Shown: in pieces, positions 21,254 through 31,467 of the stretch
Position numbering within the stretch: position 1 is the stretch's first letter
How the letters are laid out: each line of letters begins with the position of its first letter
Source of the DNA: Mortierella sp. BCC40632
Lineage: Eukaryota > Mortierellomycota > Mortierellomycetes > Mortierellales > Mortierellaceae
NCBI GenBank assembly: GCA_011634665.1
Contig: WAEK01000008.1
Coordinates: 1,543,501 to 1,607,500 of the forward strand
Direction: 5' to 3'
DNA: 64,000 bases
Program-made: the position numbers and the translations under genes
Notes under the pieces: generated by a model
Databases searched by the model: none
What the model was told of the DNA's origin: nothing
The model's input: only the letters and a program-made list of their open reading frames with translations

Positions 21254-22422
21254 CTACAACTTAACTCTGGAACTAGTACACTCCCCTTGTCCAGAGAACA
21301 AGAGGGGGGCATCGGCAATCAGGTCCTGGACTAATCCTGATTGCCGGAGACTTTTCCCCGACTCTGGGGAGGAGTCCTCATTAACCGATATGTTGTTTAG
21401 TCTTGCGGGCCGGGATGGGGGTTTGTTGACGTGGCAATCTCGTTGATGGTGACCCAACTCACGGCATTTGAAGAAGCCGTTATTGTCTCGCAACCATTGG
21501 CGCTCAGAAGGGGAGAGGGGTTTGAGGCCTGTTTTATTCTGACGATTATTGCCGTTTTGCTTGAGCCTATTATTTTTTCCTTCCTGAGGGCATTAATCTC
21601 GAACCGAAGATTGTCCACTTCCATGGCCATGGGCGATTGGTGCTGGGGCTGGAAGTTGGAAGCAACGACAGAAGGTTGGGTGTTCGTTGTATTCTTACTT
21701 TTGGTACCAGCGTGGTCTGGTTGGAAGTTGTAGATTCGGTCGAACTTCTCAGCTGCAGCGAAGAGCTCGTAGACAGAGATCCTTGGAGATGAACAAGGCC
21801 TCCAGGAGTTGTTGGAGAGCTTTTAGGGCAGCCATCGACAAATCTGATGTGGGCCGTATTCTCGATATCAGCTCTGACTTCGGCGGTTTTAGCTTCGGTC
21901 AGTAAGGCAGTAAGAAGTCTTTTTGACTCGGTAACATAGGTCTCGACAGTAGAAGTCATTCGTAGGTTGAACAACTTGGAGCGGATGGTGCGTGTGAAGT
22001 CGGCAGGGATGTACATCTCGGAGAAGTCTTTCTCAAAGTCTATGAAGGAGGCAGTGTCGCTCAATCCTGATCCATCGAACCAACATGCCGCGTCCACATC
22101 CAAAAGTGAAACTGCGACAATTGTTTGGATGTTCTCGGGGACGGAGGTGGCGAGGAGGGAGGTAGCGTCTAACGCTTTTTAACCATGCTTGTGCAGAAAA
22201 TCCATCGCGACCTCCTTTGAATTTGTCTGGAAGGGGGGTACTTATGTGAAGGTGTGGTGGGAGCAACGGTAGACATGGTGATAGACAAACGGTCGAATGC
22301 GGCGGACAGGGGTCGAGTAAGGGACAGGGGTCGTTTGGTAGGGGGGTGGGGGTGTGGGAGAGAGCAGGGGACAGGGTTAGGGGCGGTGGACGGGGAACGG
22401 GGGGGGGCGACGGGGAGGTCAA
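21254..22422 (-). pseudogene. Gypsy Gag region, at least two frameshifts
   Basis: The upstream frame (22422-22033) begins Pro-rich and enters the Gag core (LPDKFKGGRDGFSAQAWLK). Near 22170 an A5 run marks a shift to the frame from 22103, which carries AACWFDGSGLSDTASFIDFE, TIRSKLFNLRMTSTVETYV and IRFVDGC, typical retrotransposon Gag. A further shift leads to 21630-21397 and 21493-21254, ending in a nucleocapsid-like FFKCRELGHHQRDCH. The knuckle keeps C..G H....C spacing, but its first Cys is Phe. The protein should coat element RNA; this copy would not encode it intact. Confidence 0.7.
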
Positions 22423-22480
22423 CTTGAAAAGTAATGTTCAGGGGTGTCAGGGGTGGAAAAAAAAAATTCCTTTGCTATCA

Positions 22481-22556
22481 TATAACAGGAACGATGGTTG
22501 AGAATGAACTGCCGTTTATTAGAGGGTGGTGAGAGGTATTTATATACTGCTGCACC
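22481..22556 (-). repeat. Terminal direct repeat (5' LTR-like), 76 bp
   Basis: Identical to 16547-16622. No classical primer-binding site starting TGG is evident immediately inside it on the element strand. Confidence 0.8.
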
Positions 22557-23595
22557 AAGTGCCAAAACCAAGCACTGCCACAATAATCCTCAGTAGCCAC
22601 TCTTTATTTTATTTGTTTGTAGCGGTCGAGCCAATGTCGCTATCTCATATCATTCAACTCAACTGCCATGTAATGTAGACTACCCGTTTTCTAGAAAACC
22701 CGCACTGTCCCCACGCCGCCTCTACTGCTCGTTTCCACCAATTAGATAACTCAAGTTCTTCACGGAAAGCACCCAGATCACTTTCCTCTGTGACGCCGTC
22801 CGCCGTGATACCGCCGATTTGATGTATGCTTGGACAAGGGGTGTAACCTGAAATGGACAAATAAAAACAGACTAGGGACAAAATCAGTCAACTTTTTTTT
22901 TTTGGCAATGCAAAGGGAATCATCGACACTAACGGCTGTTGCACGTATTGTGTCACGGTCAGAACACATGTGACACGATAAAACACGATTGGGCCATCAC
23001 GATCGAGAGATGGGCACTAGGTACGATACATGTACTACCTTTTTGGGGGCTCAAAAAAACCAAATAGGTAGCGAGCAATAATATCTTTGGGTATCAAATG
23101 CTAAGCCTTGCTTTGAATACCAAGAAACTTTTTGCTCAAGGTTGGTTATTAACCAAACTTTCTCAAGTTTTAGAAGCGGCGCGCGCACATAACAGTTGAG
23201 ACGTTCTTTTTTTTTTTGTCCCAGCAAGGTGTACAAATGCGCACAATCATTATTTGCGCGCCGTTGTTCTGTTGCAACGCACACTGTCTTGGCACACTGT
23301 ACGTGGGACCGAGAAAAACTGTTCCCACACACACACACAAAGCGGGCAACGCGTAATGCTGCCTATTATGCCAATTCAATCGTAAAGAGACCCCCATTTT
23401 CTCAGACTCTTCGTGCTTGTCACTCCATTCATTTGGCTATGTTGAACGACCATTTTCTATTGTTACTTTCACCAGTGAAACTAGTGATTTTGTAGGCATC
23501 TCAAGGAGACAAGTCTGCAGTCATCTAGGATGAAAGGAAGAAGAAAGCTCGACCTGGTACACCTTGATCGAGTAACAAGACTCTTTTTTTTCCTC
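22557..23595. other. Intergenic, no gene seen
   Basis: Unique AT-rich sequence upstream of the secreted-protein gene. Open frames are short and motif-free. Confidence 0.5.
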
Positions 23596-23603
23596 TATAA
23601 AAA
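23596..23603 (+). promoter_or_regulatory. TATA box of the small secreted protein gene
   Basis: TATAAAAA, 128 bases before the start codon, followed by a CAC/CAA-rich leader ending in an A-run directly before ATG. This is a strong core promoter for this window and suggests high or inducible expression. Confidence 0.7.
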
Positions 23604-23730
23604 GGGCACACCCCAAGACGTTTTGGATCCTCATCCTCAGCTCACAATAGCCAGCTTCTCATCCACTCTTCAACACACACACAAAAAAAAAAAACCTCTC
23701 CACCACCACCACCCTCAACAAAGAAAAAAA

Positions 23731-23979
23731 ATGAAGTTCACCCAGTTCGCCGTTGTTGCCACCTTGGCCGCTCTCTTCCTTTCCACTGCCGATGCCGCCT
23801 GCAAGTGTGTGAACTCGACCGCTGGCAGGCACTGTGGCCAGTCTCCTTTGCTCAGCGGATGCAAGCGTGATTACATTTACCAGTGCAACGGTCAATACAA
23901 CAGCAATGCCCTCGAGTACGGTCCCTGCAAGAAGGGATGCGTCTACGAGTCGATCTCCAAGGACTACTGCCGTGCTTAA
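23731..23979 (+). CDS. Small secreted cysteine-rich protein (82 aa)
   Basis: The start is the first ATG after an A-rich leader. Residues 1-22 form a clear signal peptide (basic MKF, then hydrophobic FAVVATLAALFLS, cleavage after ADA). The mature part is about 60 residues with eight cysteines, near positions 24, 26, 36, 45, 54, 66, 70 and 80, enough for four disulphides, plus an N-glycosylation sequon (NST). No intron is present. The composition (Gly, Tyr, Asn, Lys) resembles small secreted proteins that fungi export to the wall or environment, such as effector-like or antimicrobial-like peptides, but I do not recognise the cysteine pattern. Coding sequence uses C/G-ending codons strongly (AAGTTCACCCAGTTCGCC), consistent with high expression together with the TATA box. 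Confidence 0.85.
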   Translation: MKFTQFAVVATLAALFLSTADAACKCVNSTAGRHCGQSPLLSGCKRDYIYQCNGQYNSNALEYGPCKKGCVYESISKDYCRA

Positions 23980-24564
23980 ATATTCTCTCCAAGCACTCTT
24001 GAATCTCAATTCTCTATTTTTTTTTCTTCTTTCAAGTAACCAGTCAAGGCCGAATCCGAAGAGTGTCTTTATTTTTGGATACCTGGATTGTTCTGTACTT
24101 CAAGCCAATGTTCATAGCGGGCCTAATTCTTGAGCAGCTGGGTTCTCCTTGAATTTATAAAAAAAAAAGTCTTAAAATCAACTCTCACTAATGTGTTCTA
24201 AGCAGGATGAGTTATGACAGTGATTGTTCCTCACTCTAATATCTGGAGTTTGCTCCATTCTGAAAAGAATAGACAAGAAAGAGAAAGAAAAAAAAAGAGG
24301 GGAAAGAGAAAGAGAAAAAGAGGGACTCCCTTTGGCTTCATTCTTTGGCCCGTGTTCCCCTGGATAGCTACTGCTACGCTAATCCCATAAATAAGGCGAG
24401 GGAAAAACCCCATTGTGGCAGTGTCTCTTAGCGAAACAAAAGTCTCCGTAACAAGGGAACCCTTTGGTGTCGACTAACACTGGGCAAATCAAGAGCGTGC
24501 TAGCTGTTGTTTTTTTCTCCTTTCAGTTGCATGAAGTACTTGGTTGTCAAAAAAAAAAAAAAAA

Positions 24565-24595
<31 letters not shown>

Positions 24596-24922
24596 AAGAT
24601 GGATTATTCCATTCGGTCTAAAGTCGATGCTCTCCCCCTGCCCTCCCCCAGTAAATTGTACTGTGGTTCCTTTTTTTTTTTTTTTTATATAGCTGATTGG
24701 CTCATTCTTCGTGCTCTCCTCTCCACCTCGATTTTAGAGGGAATCACGGTGGTAAACCATTGGAAGGAGGATATTTTCTTGTTAACTATCAGGTACTCGG
24801 GTGTATTTTTGACCTTCTTGCGAAAAAAAAAAAAAAAAAAAAAAAAAGGCCCCGATTCTTGCTCGCTCGGGCCAAATCAAACTCACATCAAGCTCTCATA
24901 GTTTAGTGATATATGAACTTTG

Positions 24923-24953
<31 letters not shown>

Positions 24954-25040
24954 TACGCCTCCGGTTATCAGATGCTTGCCCAAACTGTTTATCCTCTATG
25001 TGAGTCTTTTTCAATCACACCCGAGAAACAGCTTGTTTTT
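23980..25040. other. Intergenic with A/T runs and a (GA)n tract
   Basis: Convergent 3' region between the secreted-protein gene and gamma-SNAP. Contains A runs at about 24549-24570, 24822-24847 and 24923-24949, a T run near 24670-24687 and (GA)n near 24571-24597. No gene is supported. Confidence 0.55.
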
Positions 25041-27346
25041 CTAGAGCAGCCCATCGTCATCATCATCCTCTTCGCCCTGGTAGCGACTCTCCCTTGGATA
25101 ACTCTTTGGTACTGACGGCACTGGAGAGGACTGGTAAGATCGAGTCGACTGTGGAATCTGATTGACGGGTCCCGAGCTCTGACTCTGTGAGAGAGGAGCA
25201 GAGTGCGAATTTCTTGTGGACAAGAGTCTCTGTGGATGGGATGACGATGTCTCTGAAAAAAGTTCTTCATATGAGGGAGGTGGAGCTTCTGCTAGCCCAT
25301 CAAAGTCACCTCCTCGACCATACATCGAGTTCTGTGGTGGTCTTTCAAAACCCCTTGGTGAACTTAGGGCTCTTGTGTGGCTAGGTCTTGCTTGAAAAGA
25401 TGGATTCCGGTCACTTAAAGAAGCTACTGGAATTTGCGAGCCAGAAGAAGCGGAGAAACTAGGTGTTGCTTGTTGCTGCGTCCATTGCTGATGATGCTGG
25501 GAGGAGTGCACCGAGTTGGAGAAATTTGAAGAAAGGGGTATCGGCGATTCTGGTTGGGAGAGACAGGTCGGATCAGCTAAGGATAGTGCCCATTCATGCA
25601 CCCCACTGAGCTCCTCACTCGGTGGAGCGGATGGCAGCTCCACAGGACGGAATGGGCTTGGGATACTTAACAGATCCTTTTCCAATTCTCGGGCATAGCT
25701 ATCGGACATTCCTGGAGTACAATGCATTGATCGCAGTGAGGGAAGTTGATTCTGTTGTGGTTGGGGTTGATGAAGCCTAGGGTGTTGGTTCGTGGGTTCA
25801 TGAGGATGAAAGAGCGGAAGCGGGTTCTGCGGATGTCTTTGCTCGTATTGGGGCTGGCTAGAAGGCCGAAATGGGAGTGGTGGAGGTAGACTGGGTATAA
25901 ATTCTGTTGAGAATTCAGTAAAATGGATATCATTAGTCACCGTTATACTCCGAGCGAGCTTAATGATCTCGGGATCCAGGAATCCTACAACAGTGCTGTT
26001 GGTTGTATGATTGTAATGTCCTTGATCGCGTTGCCTTACTGCTGCCAGCATAGCACCGGCAATAAAACCCTCCTGGGAGTGACTAAAGCCAATTATCCTA
26101 AGACGGGAGTTTGGTCTCTTAGATATCAGTGGGAATTCTTCAAGAGAAAGACAATAGCGATTGGCTGCATGGTAGCGACATTGACATACGAGTTGTTGAA
26201 TGCTCGGAACCGATTTTCTGCCTCCACTTCGTCTCCAACAGCGAGCTGAACAATGATAATGCTTAGCAGGGTCTTGTAGTACGCATACACATTTGGAGTT
26301 TTAGCCTGGATACTGCCAAGTCGCTGGAGTATCTCGATCGCCCTTTCAAGACTTGAACACCAAAGCAGGGTTGTCCAATTCAGTTTCCCAAAGATAGTTA
26401 GTTTTCTTGTAAAGCCCTCTGAGGTACAATCTTACAAAAAGACTCTTGACCGCTTTGTTGTACCTTTTGTTCCTGACAAGCATCGCGACAAAGCCCTTGA
26501 ATGCGTCCGTAGCACATCGTCCCAAGTTCTCGCTCTCGTAAAGATTACACGCGTTCGTGTATTCTTCGATCGCCCTTTCAAATGACACGCTCTCTAAGGC
26601 ACTTTGGGTTTTAGAGCATGGTAGGAAGAGGGTTACACTTTGTTCTAGAGAGCCGGCCTCAAAAAGTAAGATGTCGCTGATTCAATCGATACCTACTTGG
26701 CGCCTTTTACCAGCAAGTCTGCTGCGCGATCGGGTTTCATGTCCTGAAGAAAGAGGTTGCTCGCTCGCTTATACATTTCCGCCACGTGTTCTGGCTGGCC
26801 ATGGTTTTGATGGAGGAGAGTAGCAGCATTTTCCAGAGCACGACCTGCCATGGAGTAGCTACAGAGTGAGATGACACCCAAGGGTACCATTAGCAAGATA
26901 CGAAAAGAGTGACATTATGCTTCTCACCAGAGCAAACCAAGGGTACCTGAAGGAGTGAAGCATAGCATCTGAGGACTTGACATAAGCTGCTGCTGATTCG
27001 TTGTACGATTGGGCAGCCTTGAACGCTTGGGCTATTTGATCTCATTTGGAGTCAATTTAATACAAGGGGAGAGTTCGTTTCGCCGAAATCAAGGGTCTTG
27101 TGTTGATTCTCTCTACCTGCTTTCTCGTAGTTGTGCGCAGCCAGGTCCCAGTCAGGCTTCTTGAAGATTCCTCTTTCTGCACTATTCGATTGGATAATGT
27201 CAGGCAATTTGGCTACACTGAGAACTGAGGTCTTCTTTGTCAGGGGCAAAAAATGGGCAAGTCGACTCAGGGCGGTCTTACTGTTTGTTTGCTTCGCGCA
27301 TGTAATGGAGTGCATCCTGCAGTCGCGAGGGATTGGGACCGGCCAT
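25041..27346 (-). CDS. Gamma-SNAP-like vesicle fusion adaptor with long C-terminal extension
   Basis: Seven exons on the minus strand: 27346-27282, 27181-27117, 27031-26947, 26858-26697, 26589-26436, 26332-26190 and 26097-25041. Exon lengths sum to 577 codons (576 aa), all junctions GT-AG. SNAPs bind SNARE bundles and recruit the NSF ATPase to take them apart after fusion. The N-terminal 310 residues follow gamma-SNAP: a W-D-L-AA-Y-KA opening (FKKPDWDLAAHNYEKA), TPR-like helical pairs (SMAGRALENAATLLHQ, AEMYKRASNLFLQDMKPDRA, FERAIEEYTNACNLYE, TLLSIIIVQLAVGDEVEAE) and the C-terminal bundle with FSHSQEGFIAGAMLAAV and VVGFLDPEIIKLAR. Then comes about 220 residues of Pro/Gln/Ser-rich linker, and the protein closes with an acidic stretch and GLL, recalling the acidic tail of animal gamma-SNAP. 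Animal forms are about 310 aa. The fifth to sixth exon junction is the least certain. Confidence 0.85.
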
Positions 27347-27843
27347 TGGGGTGTGATGAAAGAGGGTAGAGAAAGTAATGGAGTGGAGAGGGATTAACTC
27401 GCAGGGTTGAGGTCGTTGACTGAAGCGTTCAGTAGAGTGGACAGAACAGAGTAAAAGAATGATTAGAGGAATGGTGGAATGGTAGAAGAGTTGGGGTCTG
27501 ATGAGAAATGTGGAGTCTGATGGTTAGGACAGAGGCCTTGGCATTCCTTTGACAGGCAGAGACAGAAAGGGGGGAGCCCGCTGGGCGACCCAGTTTGTTC
27601 GTTGGCTGAAGTCCTGTCGAGAGAGCAAGAGAGAGAGAAAGAGAGAAGAGAGTCAAACCTAATTTGATCCCTTTTATTATTACATGTTGTCGATCTCCTC
27701 CTACTTCCACTCTTTCCATTCTCTTGCGCCGTTTAGAGACATCCATCTCTTCATACATTCATCCCTCTTTTCATTCATCCATCCTCATATACATCCATCT
27801 TCATCTTCATCCTCATCCATCCGCTTACATCAACCAGTACATC
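27347..27843. promoter_or_regulatory. Shared intergenic region between divergent gamma-SNAP and dehydrogenase genes
   Basis: About 500 bases separate the two start codons. The dehydrogenase side is a long pyrimidine-rich leader (CATCCATC repeats, about 27720-27830). No TATA box is evident for either gene, so a bidirectional promoter is likely. Confidence 0.5.
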
Positions 27844-29549
27844 ATGAAGAGCAGAAATACCCTTCGGGTCGTCTACAATAGGCGAAGCATCGACTTTGTC
27901 GTGCAAATGCTCAACGCCACCGTCTTCCATCTCTCCTTCCCATTCTTCCTCATCCCCTGCATCAAACTCTACGGTGTCTCGAACGAGAGTTTCGCTTTCG
28001 GCGTTGCCGCCATCTACGGCATCTTTCTCATTGTCGTCAAAATCGCTTTTGCTCTCCATAATCGGAGTCAGCGCAAGGGAGAAGCCATTGAATGGGATGA
28101 CGAGATTGTTCTGATCACTGGAGGTAACAAACACCCTGCCATGTATCTTTGTTTCGATGTTCTGTTCGAATGCCAGAATAAAGAAACTTAACGGTTACCC
28201 TTTTCTTCCCTCTCCATTGTGTAACCATAGGCGCAAGTGGCATTGGCCTTCTCCTGGCCGAGTCTCTTGCCATCCGTCGTGTTTCTGTCGTGGTCCTGGA
28301 CGTTCGCCCTCTCGAGACAGCCAGTACGTTTGATCAGGGCGAGTGGGGGTGGACAGAGAGAGAGAGAGAGAGAGACGAAATCATTGGCGCATGTTAATCT
28401 GAGTCCAATAATCTCCGGAATTTGAAATGCTCACTTACTGCTACTGTTGTTTCCCTTCGATAGTGGACATTGACAGCTACATTTGCGACGTCTCTGATCC
28501 CGCTGAGATTGCTCGTGTCGCTGCTCAGATCCGCGAGGACGTAGGCGAGCCAACCATCATTGTCAATAATGCAGGAGTCGTCATTGGAAAGTCGATCCTC
28601 GATCTTACAACTGAGGATATCAAGAGGTGAGTAGATCAAAAACGACAGAGAGCAAAGATAGGCAAGGCTGCTCAAAGTTCTTCATGCATAATATTTCTTT
28701 TTCGAGCCCACAAGCAGATCCAACCCTCCAATTAACTTGGCCCCCTGTTTTACATTCCTCTGGCTTTGGACTACATAGAACTATGAATGTCAACTTTTTG
28801 GGACAAGCGTTCATTATCAAAGAGTTTTTGCCAAACTTGATCAAGAACAACCATGGCCATATTGTATGAGGAAGAGGCATAGGGTGTTTTATGTGCCATT
28901 GGTTCAAGGAGACGGTCATCTTGATCTAACGCTCTGCCTTTCTCCCGTATCAATTGTGAACTAGATCACCATCTCGTCTGTAATGGGAATCATGACTGCT
29001 CCAAAAGTTGGTAAGTAGAGCTCGACTATCCTAACGTGTTCATGCTTTTGATCCGCACGGTATCTAATGGTCTAACTTTTCATGACTTTTGTAAAATGTA
29101 CCTTTCATTTTTGGGCTAAATAAATAGCCGACTATAGTGCTTCCAAGGCAGCTGTCAAGTCCTTCCACGAGGCATTGGAGTCAGAGATCAAGTATGTTTA
29201 CAAGGCCCCAGGAGTCAAGACTACTCTTGTCTGTCCCGCCAAGGTTGAGACAGGCATGTTCAAGGGAGTGAAGGAGCGACTCCCTTTCTTTACTCCTCCA
29301 CTCGAGCCCCTTCAGGTTGTTTGTCAAATCATAGAGACAATGGAGCAGCGTCGGGGACGGAACCAGATCATGATGCCTTTCTTCGTCAACTTTGTGCCGC
29401 TCGTGTCCACACTGCCTTTCTGGGTAGGTGACTTTGCTCAGTGGCTCTGTGGGGCCAACACGGCGATGGACAGTTTCGTGGGAAGAGGAGCTACAACCGA
29501 GAGCAATGCCGAGACTGTTCAAGCAACAGAGTCGAGAAAAGATATCTGA
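27844..29549 (+). CDS. Membrane-anchored short-chain dehydrogenase/reductase (SDR), RDH10/17beta-HSD11-like
   Basis: Exons 27844-28123, 28231-28323, 28464-28626, 28779-28863, 28965-29010 and 29128-29549, all GT-AG; 362 aa. It should oxidise or reduce a lipid alcohol/ketone with NAD(P). The N-terminus has two hydrophobic segments (about 18-42 and 51-73), placing it on a membrane such as the ER or lipid droplet. The Rossmann motif ITGGASGIG follows WDDEIV at about 91-99, with an acidic residue in VVVLDVRPL pointing to NAD(H). NNAGVV, the catalytic Ser in TISSVMG (about 212) and Y225-x3-K229 (YSASK) complete the active site. CPAKVETGMF matches the substrate-loop P-G-x-x-x-T region. Order and spacing fit the SDR16C-type group. 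The real substrate cannot be told from sequence. Confidence 0.9.
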
Positions 29550-29849
29550 ACGAGCTGTGCTTGGGGGTTGGACGGGTCTGCCTGGCTGGCTGGCTGACCC
29601 TGTGAAATAAATTTTTGATCGTAAACGATACTCCTCGGTCGCGCGACTTAAAATTTGCTTGCAGGAGGACAGGGAGGGCGCTCTTTTTTCTTATCGTTTG
29701 TTCGATACAAGTCCAATAGCATCAACAACATCAAGGAAGCCAACGACAAGAGGACAGTACCAATCATTCTAGGAAACAGAAATCTGCTTAAACAAACAAA
29801 AAAAAAAAAGTAACAACAACAACAACAAAAACAACAACAACAAATTACC

Positions 29850-30976
29850 ATGGTCCGATTTGCAGTCATTTGCGCATCAAACCAGAACAGGAGCATGGAG
29901 GCACATAATGTCTTGCTGTAAGAAGCGACTGCAAGAATAAAAACGCAATGAGAGAAGGAGAGGTTGACTAATGTTCAATGGACCATCCTAATTGTTGGGT
30001 TATGACGGCCTCATTCTTTACTCATGGACTGGATCGTGCATTCTCTATTTTTTTTTTTTCCTTTTTCATCCATCAGCAAGAACGGCTTCACAGTGTCCTC
30101 CTTTGGCACAGGCACCAAAGTCCGGTTACCAGGCCCAACAATCGACCGACCCAATATTTATCCCTTTGGTACACCCTATAATGACGTCTACCAGGAGCTC
30201 AAAGGCAAAGACACACATCTGTAAGAGGCATCTCTCTCTTATTTCTTTCTTGGCAAACAGGATGTTCTTTCTATATTGAAAGGGGAGAGAATACTGTTGC
30301 TGGTTACTCAGCCCTTGACATTTCTCTTTATCTCGATTACCACTGGGGGGATTGCACCGCTTCTCGACACATTAGATACCAATCAAATGGCATATTGTTG
30401 ATGCTGGACAGGAATCGAAAAATCAAGAATTCACCAGAGCGTTTTCAGGAGAGCAGGAAAGAGTTTGATGTAATCATTACCTGTGAGGAGCGATGCTTCG
30501 ACGCCGTATGTGAAGGTAAGGCAAAGGAGATAAAGCGCACCAGCATCCAGGAGAAAACCTTGGGAGGGGGGCAGTGCTGAATTGTGATAATTGAACGTGA
30601 CTAGAGGTGTACTTCTCCTCTTTCTTTTTGCTTCATCTTTTTATACTTGTTTACAGAGTAACCTCGACACCAACCTAATTACCCCTCCTCGCAATGGAAT
30701 TTACCTAATAACATGGTCACTGGTTCCATGAAACTTTGCTGTTGATTTCTAGATTTGATCCAGAGAGGAGAGGGCCACAGTCGGCCGGTCCATGTCATCA
30801 ATGTCGAGATTAAGGATAATTACGAAGAGGCTATGGTAGGAGGCAGGATGATCCTGAGTCTGGCCAGTTGGATCGAGAAAGCGAGTGATATTGACCAGGA
30901 GGCACAGGATATTCTCGAGCGGTTCCAACAACAATACCCGAACGCACCTGTCTTGCACTCTGTGTCCTATTTTTGA
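29850..30976 (+). CDS. SSU72: RNA polymerase II CTD phosphatase Ssu72
   Basis: Exons 29850-29917, 30077-30220, 30376-30515 and 30753-30976, GT-AG; 191 aa, close to human (194) and yeast (206). Ssu72 removes phosphate from Ser5/Ser7 of the RNA polymerase II tail within the cleavage/polyadenylation factor, linking 3'-end formation to polymerase recycling. The first exon holds the protein-tyrosine-phosphatase-like loop CASNQNRS (Cys8-x5-Arg14) followed by MEAH. Then come [33 protein letters not shown] and [15 protein letters not shown], whose Asp region supplies the general acid, and the C-terminal [15 protein letters not shown] and LHSVSYF. All family landmarks are present. It lies about 300 bases downstream of the dehydrogenase on the same strand. 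Confidence 0.95.
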
Positions 30977-31467
30977 AATGTTCGCCAACCTCTAGCATTT
31001 GCTGGTTTTTTTTTCTCGGAGGTGAAAAATAAAAAAAAGTCAACTCGGAATATATATCAACAGTTCACACCCATGGAAAAAGGGAGGAGGGAGGAGGAGA
31101 GGTACCTTTGCCTTTCCTTCTCTTTTCACTTACACCCGAATTCTAAACTTTTTCACTGCTTAGCAGAGTAACCACATTTCCTCCATGACACTATCCAATA
31201 AAATTGTTGGCTATTTTACATTTTAGTGCTGTTGAGGCACATATAGTAATTTGGTCCGACAAGTCATAGCTGTGGTTGGCAGCACTCTATTGCATTTCTT
31301 AGTCTACATTAGATAGGTGGGGGAGGGGGGAGTTCTCTATAAATTAACATCGGCATCTTCTTCTCATCGCCACCACACACAGCTTCGTCCGTCTCAAAGA
31401 AGATTAGAGAAAGGGGAAAAGGGAGAGGGGGCACTTTGGTCTTCATTTTTTTTTTCTCTGCTCATCT
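30977..31467. other. Convergent 3' spacer between SSU72 and the subtilase gene
   Basis: About 490 bases with a GGAGG-rich patch (31080-31105) and a GGGGGAGGGGGG patch (31319-31331). No gene. Confidence 0.5.

Larger units (their letters stand above)
16547..22556 (-). mobile_element. Ty3/gypsy chromovirus-type retrotransposon with 76-bp terminal repeats, ORFs frameshifted
   Basis: Read on the minus strand: terminal repeat 22481-22556, Pro-rich and Gag region 22422-21254, aspartic protease about 20.9 kb, RT about 20.2-19.6 kb, RNase H about 19.4-19.1 kb, integrase about 19.0-17.9 kb, chromodomain 17.74-17.56 kb, a further ORF 17.44-16.65 kb, terminal repeat 16547-16622. The domain order (RT-RH before integrase) and the chromodomain place it in the chromoviruses. 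The repeats are identical, yet Gag and Pol are broken by several frame changes. AAGT flanks the element at 16544-16547 and 22557-22560 and could be a target duplication. Confidence 0.9.
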
